A model generated the notes under the pieces. The model had not been told where the DNA came from. It made no database searches and worked only from the letters and a program-made list of their open reading frames with translations. From the NCBI GenBank assembly GCA_031769625.1, contig JAUIMM010000702.1, forward strand, positions 6,504,001 to 6,568,000: a stretch of DNA of 64,000 nucleotides, in the 5' to 3' direction. Position numbers and translations under genes: made by a program. Positions 32,452 to 43,539 of the stretch are shown here, piece after piece; position 1 is the first letter of the stretch, and each line of letters starts with the position of its first letter. Source of the stretch: Taudactylus pleione (lineage: Eukaryota > Chordata > Amphibia > Anura > Myobatrachidae).

Positions 32452-33292
32452 ACTTGATATCGTGGATCGTTAAGATTAATGTAGTGAAGATTAACATCCT
32501 CCACAGAATTCTATTATCTTTTTCAGACTACTGGTTGATGTCACAGGTCAGTCTAATGCCAACCTTCAAATTGCCTGTAATGGCTTTATTTGGAACTATA
32601 AAACCTGGGCTATGAAAATCTATTTTGGCCAGGGCTTATATGGGTTGACATAGTGGTCACCCAATAGATTGGTTTCTCTTTGGCATTCCTCTATGGCTCC
32701 CTGCATCAAAGTTCTTCCCGACCGGGACCCCAACCACTCCATTAGGCATACCAGACTAATTGCCACCCCTCTGTAAAGTTTTCATCCAAATCCATCCAGT
32801 GGAAGGCCCAGAACAGGCTCCCCGGGTCAAAGTTCTGCCCAGCGTACACCAACAGGAGGTCCAAGCTGGACCCTAACCCCCTAAAACATGGCCAGGATCC
32901 AACTGGAACACCTCGCCTTGGTTTATTCCAAATCAATGCAGGGGTGTTTGAATGCTTAACTGGATAGACAAACAGACAAACCAATTAATTTTATATATAA
33001 GATATAATGACATCCCATTTCCTCATGGTCAAAATGAAGATATGGCAGGCATTTGGATAGTAATGATATAACCTGTCTCACCCACATAAACCGGGTTGGC
33101 AACAGAAATCTTGGGGCCCCATTACATGTTTTTGGGGCCCTTCTTGGTACATACAGACCGTTTTGCTTAAGTCTTTTCTGTAATACAGTATATGGTGGCA
33201 TCCCTGCACTGGGAAACCTCGGAACAAATTGAGCCTCCCTGGACAGAGTGTGTCTTCAGTCGGTATTCCCTATTATTGCAAGAGATCAAATG
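32452..33292. other. Intergenic DNA, nothing recognised
   Basis: No coding domain or bounded repeat was identified on either strand. Confidence 0.4.
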
Positions 33293-33300
33293 GTCTAGAA

Positions 33301-33458
33301 CAGGCCAGCCCAACCTGTGGCTTTCCAGCTGTTGTGTAACTACAAGTCCCACAATGCTCTGCCACAATGTTGGCCTTCCCTAGTGGCAAAACTATAGCAG
33401 GGCATGTCAGGACTTGTAGTTTCACAACAGCTGGAGAGCCACAGGTTGGCTAGGCCTG
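33301..33458. mobile_element. hAT-type foldback MITE, 158 bp
   Basis: Inverted ends CAGGCCAGCCCAACCTGTGG and CCACAGGTTGGCTAGGCCTG. It is flanked by a perfect 8-bp duplication GTCTAGAA (33293-33300 and 33459-33466). It shares the ACTACAAGTCC/CAGCTGTTGTG wording of many vertebrate hAT MITEs. Confidence 0.9.
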
Positions 33459-33483
33459 GTCTAGAAGATGCCTGTTTCCAGTC

Positions 33484-33660
33484 ACCTCAACCTCCCATGT
33501 GTCCCTCCAGCAGCCTCATCCCGCCCCCTTGTCTCTCCATCAACTTTCTTCCCTTGTCTCTCCCAAGCAGCCTCATCCTCCCTACATCTCTCCAACACCC
33601 TCAGCCCCTACCCCCCTTGTATCTCTATAACCTTGCCCCCTCATGTTACTCCAACTTCCT
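33484..33660. repeat. Pyrimidine-rich degenerate tandem repeat
   Basis: Loose copies of CCCCCTTGTCTCTCCA and CAGCCTCATCC-like phrases with spacing of about 35-50 bp. Strong strand bias for C and T. Confidence 0.5.
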
Positions 33661-33864
33661 TTCATGCATACACCCTGCTGATTACTGCAGCGTCGCAGGC
33701 ACTGTCAAAATTGAACTGGCCTGGAAGGATGGGCAGACTGCATCAGTGAGCAGGGGCCCCCTGTTGCCGGACCTGCACATAATTGGGAACTTTGCCCCAC
33801 CTTCATTTTCGGAGACATTAACTCCCCAGATCACTGTTATACCAATCTCTACAAATTCTACATT

Positions 33865-33917
33865 TCATTTACTCTCACCTCCACAATGCCTAGCATTGTG
33901 GAGGTGAGAGTAAATGA
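33865..33917. repeat. Perfect 24-bp hairpin
   Basis: 33865-33888 (TCATTTACTCTCACCTCCAC and four more bases) is exactly complementary to 33894-33917, with a 5-nt loop CCTAG. The perfect stem and tiny loop suggest a recent inverted duplication or a short foldback element. Confidence 0.85.
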
Positions 33918-34061
33918 CAACAATTGATTTCCCTATTTTATCACATGACCCTTACCCTCATTACTCCAGAAGTGGCCTGGTAATCTGATATTGAAATTCC
34001 TCTGAGTGATATGTGGGAGGCAGTTTGCATTAGAATTGCAAGATGCTCTATCAGCAGGTGT

Positions 34062-34360
34062 GGATTGAAAGATGTACAATATTTCGATAGGCAATGGGTC
34101 GATGCCAAATGGTCAACATGCAATAGGTCGACTGTTAAATAGTTGACAGGGTCAAAATGTTGACACATTTATTTTTTTATTTTAACTCTAACCATCTCTT
34201 TCTGCCTAACCCTAAAAATCATGAATTTTTCTGCGTCGTCGACCTTTTGCCTCTATTGACCTAAGTCCATAATCAACCTTTTAACTGTCAACCATTTGCA
34301 TATTGACCATCTGGTGTCGACCTATTGACTGTCTATCTAGACACTGTAGATCTTTCATCC
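34062..34360. mobile_element. Foldback MITE (TCGACCTATTGACTGTC family), 299 bp
   Basis: Terminal inverted repeats GGATTGAAAGATGTACA and TGTAGATCTTTCATCC, with subterminal repeated words such as AATAGGTCGAC, TAGTTGAC and ATGGTCAA in both arms. The centre holds TAACCCTAAAAA-like sequence. No coding. Confidence 0.65.
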
Positions 34361-35099
34361 TTAAATTCTTAGTACCAGAACAATTGCATTGTATTTTTCC
34401 CAAACTTCAAATTTGTGTTGGAGAGTGGAGGCAGTGGGAACAGATTGGTGATTTCTTCCATGTTTGGTGGGCCTGCCCATTTTTAGTGTCTTTTTGAACT
34501 ACAGTATCTCCTCCATTAATGTCCCGTTACTGTTAACCTTACTCCCGACACTTTCCTACTGTGCTCTCCTGTATTCAACACTAATAAAACACTGACCATG
34601 CACTTGGGTTTCATGGCCAAACTCCCGATTAGAGTGTATTTGAAAAATGCTGAGCCTCTCTAGATTTTTGAAGTAATAAATCATGTTTGGTTTGTATCAA
34701 ACATAATATAGTACCATCATACAGCATAACACATTGCAAACATTTAATTAAATCTGTGATTCTTGGTATAGTTATAATGTCCCAGGCTCTACATGACTAA
34801 AGATGTTTCTTATTCGGATTCTTGTGCCATACCCCCCTGGCTCATTCCCACCATTTCCTCTCCGCCCCCTGTCCAACCAATCCCCCCTTCTTCCTCATCC
34901 CACCGCCCTCTATCACCTATCATTCTCCATATCCTGTCTATTGTTCTGCTATTGTATCCTATTAAACTATCTGACTCCACTGAAATCACAATTACTGTAT
35001 GTTAAAACTGCTGTGATTTAGTCTGGTTTTCTTTTGTTCTCTTCTGTTATAACCTTTTGCTTATGATAGCGCTTGTTCTGTTTTGCAGTATATAATGTT
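34361..35099. other. Intergenic DNA, nothing recognised
   Basis: AT-rich with a C-rich patch (34825-34930). No coding signature. Confidence 0.4.
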
Positions 35100-35104
35100 G
35101 CATA

Positions 35105-35215
35105 TTATTATTATTCTTTATTTATATGGTGCCACAAGGGTTCCGCAACTCCTTACACAGTACATAACTGTTTTTATGTGTGCTCATTTGTTTAACAGTA
35201 CAAACAGTGCAGGAC
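35105..35215. repeat. Short interspersed repeat fragment
   Basis: Contains ATTCTTTATTTATATGGTGC and CCACAAGGGTTCCGCAAC, phrases I associate with a common amphibian non-autonomous repeat. The boundaries are not defined. Confidence 0.4.
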
Positions 35216-35945
35216 AAATATATTGCTGCATAACACTTAAATAAGCAGCATGGTGTCAGCAACCAAGGGTTGGGTGCTGTTGTAAATTAACGTATAATTA
35301 AGTGAAGGAGAAACACATGAGAGAAGAGGGCCCTGCTCGTCACACAGCTGCCATTACAGCTCCCTGGCACATCCTGAGGATGCTCTGAGCATTGCTGTAA
35401 TCACCGGCGATTGTGGCCCGACCCTTCTGTATGTTGTCACGCGCGTACGGTGACCGTGCCGGAAGCGCTAGCAGCTGTAGCAGTCCCTAAAAGCCGGAGT
35501 TTTCTGCATGCGTTGTCCCATTGCTGCTAGTGTGCATGCGCTGGTCCCAGTGCCTGCCAAAAGCATTGCGCAGGCCCCGGGACCTGCCTGCCTAGGACTC
35601 TCTTCTGCCCTCCGGACTAGTGCCATGAAGGTAGGAGCCGCTGCTGCTTGTTACCTCCCATACCACTATAATTTGTGTATGTATAATAATATTTATTATA
35701 TATACACACAACACTAATGAACAATGCCTGGACTGAATACCCTTTGGCGCATCAGTGCCACCCATTAAATATAACATGTTAAAATACATTAATAAATATC
35801 CTAACATTTTGAATTACTTTCAAAACAATGTTTCTCTAGTCCCAGCAGAGAAAATTAAGTCCCTTGGTGGCGCAGCCATCAGACAAAGCTACAGCACCAC
35901 AGCTCGCTCCAACAGGTATTAAAAATGTATGTACTACATCATTAC
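35216..35945. other. Intergenic DNA with CpG-rich patch
   Basis: 35395-35640 is GC- and CpG-richer than its surroundings (for example GTCACGCGCGTACGGTGACC) and ends with an ATG followed by a GT (35625-35632), but no recognised protein, exon chain or TATA element is present. It may be a relic LTR or repeat rather than a gene promoter. Confidence 0.35.
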
Positions 35946-36175
35946 ACATGCAGTCCACAGTAAGGGAGTAAAGCAAAATAAAATGCCATTACAAGGGGTA
36001 CAAATACATTTATTATTTTGCATGTGGGTAAATACTGGCTGCTTTTGCATGTAGCCCACAAATGCTGGACAGCTTTATTTTTACACTGCAATTTAGATTT
36101 GAGTTTGGACACACTCCTCCCAAATCTAAATCTCTCTGCACATTTTATTTTTCCCCACCTGTAGTGCAACGTGGA
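35946..36175. repeat. Repeat fragment (AATCTAAAT family)
   Basis: Contains ACTGCAATTTAGATTTGAGT, ACACTCCTCCCAAATCTAAA and CTCTCTGCAC, wording I know from a common frog short repeat. Two internal copies of a GCATGTGGGTAAATACTGGC- or GCATGTAGCCCACAAATGCT-like phrase are present. No termini were established. Confidence 0.45.
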
Positions 36176-36199
36176 TTGTATAGGTGTAAAGTTACTTGC

Positions 36200-37200
36200 T
36201 CTTTTTCTTCTTCAGGGTCCATAGGGATCCACAGGGATACCATGGGGGATATTATGGTTGGAGAGATCCAGGCACCAAGCAGTTAAAGCTTCAGCTACCA
36301 GGATGCCTCGGGTCCTACTTCATTTATACCCCGCAACCTAGCCATAGGCCTTCAGTTGTTCGTTTGGTGCGGTAGGATCAAGACGCACCTTTGTAACAGG
36401 GGTCTGTTCTGGCAGTCCTAAGCTTTTATTTTATGTTTTCGGTTGGCAGTACTAAGCGTCTGAATGAATACGCATGTACTGTGACTCCATCTACCTCCGC
36501 TGGCCCGCAACACCAGTAACTGGGTTGGTGATTCCGGCGGATCGCGGCTGTGCTTACTAGCAGCAATGCTGCGACCCAGACTGCAACCAGATGCATGGAG
36601 ATGTCAGGTAAGGTGGTTCCTCACTTATGGGAAATCGCGCACGGCAGTCCTTGCTTCTGGTATCAGAGACGCACCAGAAACCGCTGCAGTCAGGGCCCGG
36701 GATTGTCTGCATCCCCACTACCGGGGCCTTATCTGTCGCCGGGGATCGGCAGCAGATGCTTCTGCTGCCACAAGGCCAGAGTACCCGGCTGATTAACGCA
36801 GCTTAGAGGAGGTAGGCGCTCCCCCGGCAGCTCCTCCTCCAACCCAGACACAGTTCCTACGAAGGGTTTCACTCGTCTGGGTTTCTCCGCCTACCCTCCA
36901 CGTGTATAGGAGATGCTCTTGGTCCACTATCAGTTCACTGGTGTAGTTGTTGGTCTCAGGAGGGTTTGGGTCAGTCTCCTTGTATACCTCTATTGTGGTT
37001 AAGGTATACAGGGCTCTATATCCTACCATTCCTGGTGTTTGTGTAGTTGATTTAGAGTTCATTGTAATTATATTACATATGCATTGTGATGGATCTGGTT
37101 CACCTGGTTTCACCGGACCCAAAGAGAGTTCTGTATATGTATCAGGGATTAGTTGTTTTTACGACTGGTCGGAGAGCAATAATCAACAAACAGCAATGGG
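36200..37200 (+). mobile_element. DIRS-type left-end fragment (third DIRS copy)
   Basis: It starts TTTTTCTTCTTCAGGGTCCA, then GGGATCCACAGGGATACC, matching the left tips of DIRS A and B. It continues with a similar leader: GCACCAAGCAGTTAAAGC, then ATACCCCGCAACCTAGCCATAGGCCTTCAGTTGTTC, compared with the equivalent region of B at 7700-7740. There is no RT or recombinase downstream, so it is truncated; the right limit is uncertain and is bounded by the hAT element at 37212. Confidence 0.7.
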
Positions 37201-37549
37201 TGGTTTATGATCAGGGGCTGGCTGACAACTTTCAGCCTGGGGGGCAACACAAGCAAGTGGCCCCCCGTCTTTCCTAAAAATAAAAACCTGTAACAGAAAA
37301 ATAAACAATAAGAAGAATCTGGTTAATTAATCTAGACTAAAATTACATAATCAACCAGAGAAGCATAGTTCATACTAAATGCACACAAAAGCCAGGATTT
37401 TTACTAAATTCTTACACATACATACAGAAAAGCCAAACCCATAGTGTGGATCTGTTTTTTTTAATATAGTTTGTATGGATCCAGATTTTCCTATATATTT
37501 AGTATGGATCTGGCTTTCATTGCTACTGTATACACAATCTAATAGATGG

Positions 37550-37810
37550 CTCTGGTGACCATCAATGGCTCTGCCATTGATGGTTGATGGTTTTAAACAT
37601 TGGACAGAAGCCATAGATGTTGAGCCATAGATGGTTTGTGTTTTCCATAGGTGCAGTCAGTGCCTGCACATAATGCATTTGTATTTCACCATCATGCTCA
37701 TCCTTCAATATTATACCATTGGTGCCTGGCCATCAATGATGAGAACACTCACTATTGGCCTCTGACCATTAATGGTTGCATGGTCATGGCCTGCCATATG
37801 CAATGATGGC
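37550..37810. repeat. Degenerate CCATNNATGG repeats
   Basis: Repeated short phrases such as CCATCAATGGCTCTGCCATTGATGG, GCCATAGATGTTG and GACCATTAATGGTTGC, many of them self-complementary. The copies are irregular, with no fixed period. Confidence 0.55.
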
Positions 37811-38659
37811 CCTGAGGCTGGGTGTATTCTATCGTCTCAGTGATGCTGCACATTTTCTAACTATTATCTCTCCTTTTGCACAGAACTTTCTTAAACTGCT
37901 GCCACACGAGGGAGAGGGGGAGGGGGGAGGGAGACTGTATCTAGGAGTCGTGGCAAAGTGAAGGACTATGAATGTGGAATAACCCTGGAAGCGCTGGTTT
38001 AAGGGTAGCGGATAGATCCCCTTCAGTTTCTGTATTCTGACATCATTAGTTAATATCCAACGTCATTCCCTAGCATCCACGTGGGCATAGAGGGGGAATA
38101 TAATCTTGTGGCGAGTGAAGTGAGCCACCTTGCCCGAAGCGTGGTGAGCAAAGCTAGCCCACAAGGGGACAAGTTTCTTTTTTTGGTGGACTGTATAGAC
38201 AGGGAACCGCACGTCACAGGTACAGAAACTGGAGGGGAAATATGCCTTTCCGCTGGTTAAGGTCCACTCTCACAAGTCACACGAGTGGATGCAGTGCACT
38301 CACATTGTACAATATACAGACAGCATTCCTGATCACATAAGGGAGGAGGCGGAGCATCAGGCAATTAAATAAAGCTGCAAGGGGAGGGCTGATGGAAGAA
38401 CCAGTGTTTGTTGCGTTGTAAATAACTACTAAAACATTAATAGGGAGAAAAATTGTCAGTATGGATGGTTGAAGAATAAAGGAAGCACTGGTCTTTGCCT
38501 CAAAATATAATTGTATACAATTTAATAAAATGCCAAACAGTGTAAAACATTGAATACAAAGGAAGCAGGCATATAAGGTATGGCTGCCAATCCAGGTACC
38601 AGATGTATATGGATATATAACCCTAAAAGTGAAAATAACACAGGTTTTAGCAAGATAAC

Positions 38660-39050
38660 TTGGAATGGGATCGGTATGATTTACCGCCAGCCGCAAATCC
38701 TGATAGTGGAAGCCCAACAGAGGTGAAGATCCTGATTGCGCTAAGGAAAAGTATAAACTAACCTAACTCCCCCCCCTAACCCTCCCTTAAAGGTACCTAA
38801 CCCTAACCCCCCCTCCCTGCTCCCTAAACCTAACACTCCCGAGGGGCAGCCTAACCATAACTTCCCCCCTGGGAACCCCTAACCTAACCCTCCCCACTCC
38901 CCGATCGGGATGACGGGTTCCCGGCGTAGGTAAAATGACAGGCGTCGGGATTTTGACGCCTCTCCTTAGACCCTTGCCGGGATTAGACAGTTGGAATGCC
39001 GACGGTTGGGATTTAGACCGTCGGCATCCCGACTGCATACCCTTGGAATG
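38660..39050. repeat. MITE-like repeat with CCTAACCC-rich centre
   Basis: The right part is a hairpin-like sequence around GCCGACGGTTGGGATTTAG and ACCGTCGGCATCCCGACTGC. The centre (38759-38900) has scattered CCTAACCC and CCCTAACC phrases. The left end, near ATGATTTACCGCCAGCCGCA, is only a weak match to the right end. I associate this wording with an amphibian MITE family. It is not a telomere repeat: the phrases are irregular and interrupted. Confidence 0.5.
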
Positions 39051-39522
39051 CCTGCATGCAAAGAATTACTTTTGCAGCAAATCCAACTTTCAGGATAAAC
39101 GATCCCAGCTCATAGAGTTCACTTTGAGAAAAAGCTATAAATTATAGTCAGTTATACTCACTATTAGATGTAAACAGCCTGTGTCAGTTTTTTGCCAGCA
39201 GAGAGCTGAGCTCTGTAAGAGCAGCACTCGACTGCAGTGGTCTGTAACAGGCCGAATAATGGATCCGGATTCCGGACATCTCAAATTCATACATGGTGCA
39301 AGAGATAGCCAGATAGTTACGGTCCAATCAGGCCCTGGTGGCCGATCACACTCATTGCTCATGTAACACAACAAAGCAGCTTCTGCACATCTCCCGGCCA
39401 CTAGACTCATATGCAGCATACTGCGGCTAGCAACTAGCGGCCCCACAACACAGAAACATACCGGCCTGGGGGGCAGATGGCACCCTGCTCCCCCGGCCCA
39501 GCCCACCCCTGTTTATGATATT

Positions 39523-39872
39523 GTCTGAAGTGTATTCATTTCAGTTACAATTTTATGGCACTCTCTGAAAAAGTATCTCAACCCCCACCTACTGGATATT
39601 CTGCCTAGCAATAAGATAAGCATGAAGCAGGAAACATTCAGTATTAGTTCTTGGATGTGCACGCAGTCCTGTCCTTGAGATGGCTTCACAGAAATTGTTA
39701 GCGCGTAAGTGAAAGTTTCGAAACATTTCTAAGCAGTTCTTGTCTTTTTGTAAGTCATATAGCTAACAATGAAATAGGTTCATGAATAACATTTAGCACA
39801 AAATGGTACAAGATGGCTGCCGATAATACAAGATGGCAGCCAGACATACAGAACATAATGTTAACTCTATCA
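39523..39872 (-). repeat. Putative 3' LTR of endogenous retrovirus
   Basis: On the minus strand a purine-rich tract AAAAGAAGGGA (complement of 39875-39884) is followed at 39872 by TGATAGAGTT, a plausible LTR start. A plausible CA end lies at 39523-39524 (minus strand). The order integrase, purine tract, LTR along the minus strand is correct for a provirus. No matching 5' LTR is in the window, so the boundaries are tentative. Confidence 0.35.
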
Positions 39873-39885
39873 ATCCCTTCTTTTA

Positions 39886-40632
39886 TTCATTATCCTAACC
39901 TTCCCCTCAACTGCCTAACTAGGGTTGAGTCCTGAAGCTATCCTAAGTACAGATACGTATACATATGACCCTGCTGCAGAACTCATATGTAAGACCCCCT
40001 CATTGAAGGAGGTGTGAGCTACCCTCCGTACATGCCAGTCTCGTCCCTAAAACTAGTTAGTCCAATATCCAGATGATGTTTCAATCATTTGTTCTGCATT
40101 GTCCACATGTCCTTCCATTTCCTTGTGCAATGTTCCTTCTGCAAATGCTACATGTATCCTGTTGATCGTCTACTGTCTGTTAGCGTCATACTGTGTATGT
40201 TAGCGAACATGAGGCTGCTAGATCCAGATTTCCTAGAAGAGCAACAATCAAGTGTAAGTAATTTCTTAATAAGCAAATTAGCAAGTTTTACAGCAATATA
40301 AATGATTACAAACAAAGCTAAACATTTGTCAATAAGTGAAAGAATTCCTGATATCCATCTACTAATTCATTAAACCATTTAACTGGGTTTAATTAGGAAA
40401 ACAATTCATTACCATCAAGACCATACTCTGGATCATAATGTGCTTTTCTAAACTGATCTTTTAGTTCCTTGATTTACTACTGCTTGTACTATTACCTGGT
40501 TCAGTGCTTGTGATAAATACCTCAAAGCTGGGGAACTATAATAAGTATAACTAAAGCAAAACAAAGTATGCATCCCTACAAGCCTCAGTCTGGCTTAGAG
40601 CCTAGCAACATGTATCTATGCATTATTTCAAA
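39886..40632 (-). other. Retroviral 3' region, no envelope frame seen
   Basis: This lies between the integrase remnant and the putative purine tract on the minus strand, where an envelope gene would be expected. I recognise no envelope-like frame; the segment is short and full of stops, so the region is probably deleted and decayed. Confidence 0.35.
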
Positions 40633-41325
40633 TTACTCCAACTCCCCTTGGGTGAATATCTTGCAGCACAGAAGTGTGAATCCAGGTGTTTTCCCTTGTA
40701 GTTTCACTGAGGTGGGTGTTGTCAGCAGGACTTGATATGGACCCTCAAAGAGTGGTTCTAGAGAACTCCTGACATGCTTTCTGACGACCACCCAGTTACC
40801 TGGTTGCAATTTGTGAATACCTGTATCGAAATTAGGGTCTGGAAGAGAAGAGAACACTTGACCATGTATTTCAGTTAGTTGTCTTCATAACTGTTTTAAA
40901 TATACTAGTAAATCACCATGCAAATGATGCAACTGCTGGGGAAAATAGCATCCTAGCCTGTGTGCAGATCCAAGCAGTATTTCATAGGGGTTAACCCTGT
41001 ATCCATCCTGGGTGTGTTTCTGACTGAATGTAGGGCTATAGGCAGACATGAAACCTACGGCAAATTAGTCTCTGCCATTATCTTTTGTATTTTTAACTTT
41101 ATAGTGTAGTTCAGACGTTTCCACGCACCTGGAACTCTGCGGCCTGTAGGGGGTGTAATGAGCAGAAACTATGTTCTGGTCTTGTAACAAAGCCTGGAAT
41201 ATTTCCCCTGTAAAATGTGTCCCTCTGTCACTTTCTATTGCTTCTGGTACACCATACCAGCAGATCACTTCTAACATTATTTTCTTTGCTACCGTTTTGG
41301 CATTTGCAAGCCCACAGTCTCCAAA
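40633..41325 (-). pseudogene. Endogenous retrovirus pol remnant (integrase)
   Basis: Gammaretrovirus-like integrase on the minus strand. The core fragment (41065-41277, extending upstream in frame to near 41325) contains WYGVPEAIESDRGTHFTGEI, with the second catalytic Asp, and a PYRPQSS segment before a conserved Glu. The C-terminal SH3-like part (40633-40857) contains LQPGNWVVVRKHVRSSLEPL and FEGPYQVLLTTPTSVKL. The two parts are separated by frameshifted sequence. The N-terminal part of the integrase and everything upstream (protease, RT, gag, 5' LTR) are missing because the minisatellite starts there. It is nonfunctional. Confidence 0.85.
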
Positions 41326-43539
41326 GTAGTAATCCCCCCAGTAGCAGTCCCCCCCCAGTAGTAATTCCCCCCAGTACTAATACTCCAAATACTAATACCA
41401 ACAGTAGAAGTCCCCCCTAGTATCAGTCCCCCCTAGTAGTAATCCCCCAGTAGCAGTCCTGCCCAGTAGTAACCCCCCAGTAGAAAGTACCACCCAAGTA
41501 GTAATCCCCTGCAGTAGCAGGTACCCCCCTAGTAGTAATCCCCCCTGCAGTAGCAGGTACCCCCCTGGTAGTAATCTCCCAAGTAGTAACCCCCCCAGTA
41601 GCAATCCTCCACCCAGTTGTAATCCCCCCCAGTAGTTACCCCCCCAATAGTAATCCCCCCAGTAGAAACTCCCCATAGCAGTCCCCCCCAGTAATAATCC
41701 CCCCAGTAGCAGTCCCCCCCAGTAGCAGTCCCCCCCCAGTAGCAGTCCCCCCCAGTAGTAATCCCCCTGCAGTAGCAGTCCCCCCCAGTTGTAATCGCCC
41801 CAGTAGCAGTCCCCACCAATAGCAATCCCCCCAGTAGCAGTCCCCCCAAAACAGACCCCCCAGTAGTAATCCCTCCAATAGTAGTCCCCCCAGAAGTAAA
41901 CCCCCCAGTAGTAATGCCCCCAGTAGCAGTCCCCCCCAGTACTAATCGCCCCAGTAGCAGTCCCTGCCAGTAGCAGTCCCCCCCAGTAGCAGTCCCCCCA
42001 GTACTAATCCCCCCCTGTACAGTCCAACCCAGTAGCAGTCCCCCCAGTACTAATCCCCCCAGTAGCAGTCCCCACCAGTACTAATCCCCCCAGTACTTCC
42101 CCCCCCCCAGTAGCAGTCCCCCCCAGTACTAATCCCCCCCAGTAGCAGTCCCCCCCAGTACTAATCCCCCCCGTAGCAGTCCCCCCCCAGTAGCAGTCCC
42201 CCCAGTACTAATCCCCCCCAGTAGCAGTCCCCCCGAGTACTAATCCCCCCAGTAGCAGTCCTCCCAGTAGCAGTCCCCCCAGTACTAATCCCCCCCGTAC
42301 TAATCCCCCCCAGTAGCAGTCCCCCCCAGTAGCAGTCCCCCCCAGTACTAATCCCCCCCAGTAGCAGTCCCCCCAGTACTAATCCCCCCGGTACTGTCCC
42401 CCCAGTACTAATCCCAACAGTACTGTCCCCCCAATTAGCAGTCCCCACCAGTACTGTACCCCCCAGTAGCAGTTCCACCCCAGTAGCAGTACCCCCCAGT
42501 ACTAATCCTCCCCGAGTAGCAGTCCCCCCAGTACTAATCCCCCCAGTACTGTCCCCCCCAGTAGCAGTTCCACCCCAGTAGCAGTACCCCCCAGTACTAA
42601 TCCCCCCCGAGTAGCAGTCCCCCCAGTACTAATCCCCCCAGTACTGTCCCCCCCTGTACTAATCCCCCCAGTAATGTCCCCCCAGTAGCAGTCCCCCCCA
42701 GTACTAATCCTCCCAGTACTGTCCCCCCACAGTAGCAGTCCCCCCCAATAGCAGTCCCCCCAGTACTAGTCCCCCCAGTAGCAGTCCCCCCCAGTACTAA
42801 TCCCCCCCAATAGCAGTCCCACCAGAACTAATCCCCCCAGTACTGTCCTTCCCCCAGTAGTAGTCGTCCCCCCAGTACTAATCCCCCCCAGTACTGTCCT
42901 CCCCCTAGTAGCAGTCCCCCCCCAATAGCAGTCCCCCCCCAATAGCAGTCTCCCCAGTACTAATCCCCCCAGTATAAGTCCCCCCCCAGTACTAAGCCCC
43001 CAAGTACTGTCCTCCCCCAGTACTAATCCCCCCAGTACTGTCCACCCCAGTAGCAGTCCCCCCCCAGTAGCAGTCCCCCTCAGTACTAATCCCCCAGTAC
43101 TGTCCCCCCCAGCAGCAGTCCCCCCAGTACTAATCCCCCCAGTAGCAGTCCCCCCAGTACTAATCCCCCCAGTAGCAGTCACCCCCATACTAATCCCCCC
43201 CAGAAGCAGTCCTCCCCGTACTAATCCCCCCCCCCGGAAGCAGTCCCCCCCAGTACTAATCCCCCCTGTAGCAGTCCCCCCCAGTACTTATCCTGCCCTG
43301 TAGCAGTCCCCCCTAGTACTAATCCCCCCCTGTAGCAGTCCTCCCTAGTACTAATCCCCCCCAGTAGCAGTACCCCCAGTACTAATCCCCCCCGTAGCAG
43401 TCCCACCCATACTAATCCCCCCCAGTACTAATCCCCCCCTGTAGCAGTCCCCCCCAGTACTAATCCCCCCAGTACAGTCCCCCCCAGACGCAGTCCCCCC
43501 CAGAAGCAGTCCCCTCAGTACTAATCCCCCCAGTAGAAG

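Larger units (their letters stand above)
37212..39511. mobile_element. hAT-type non-autonomous element, 2.3 kb
   Basis: It starts CAGGGGCTGGCTGACAACTT and ends CCCGGCCCAGCCCACCCCTG, an imperfect terminal inverted repeat of hAT type. It is flanked by a perfect 8-bp duplication TTTATGAT (37204-37211 and 39512-39519). A GCCTGGGGGGCA motif is present near both ends (37240 and 39463, same orientation). No transposase was found; the interior contains other repeats (37550-37810 and 38660-39050), which fits a composite, non-autonomous copy. Confidence 0.85.

Noticed and set aside
35395..35640. CpG-island promoter with short ORF
   Set aside because: CpG density is only modestly raised, and no recognisable first exon, splice chain or protein similarity was found.
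38277..38717. 146-codon minus-strand open frame with hydrophobic stretches
   Set aside because: It lies inside a non-autonomous hAT element, and I recognise no receptor or transporter family motifs. It is likely a chance frame in AT-rich DNA.
38755..38900. Interstitial telomere repeat (CCTAACCC phrases)
   Set aside because: Phrases are irregular and mixed with CCCCCC and other text, and are part of a MITE-like repeat. No run of perfect CCCTAA hexamers is present.
39886..40632. Retroviral envelope gene
   Set aside because: No surface or transmembrane envelope motif was recognised in any minus-strand frame; the region is too short and stop-rich.
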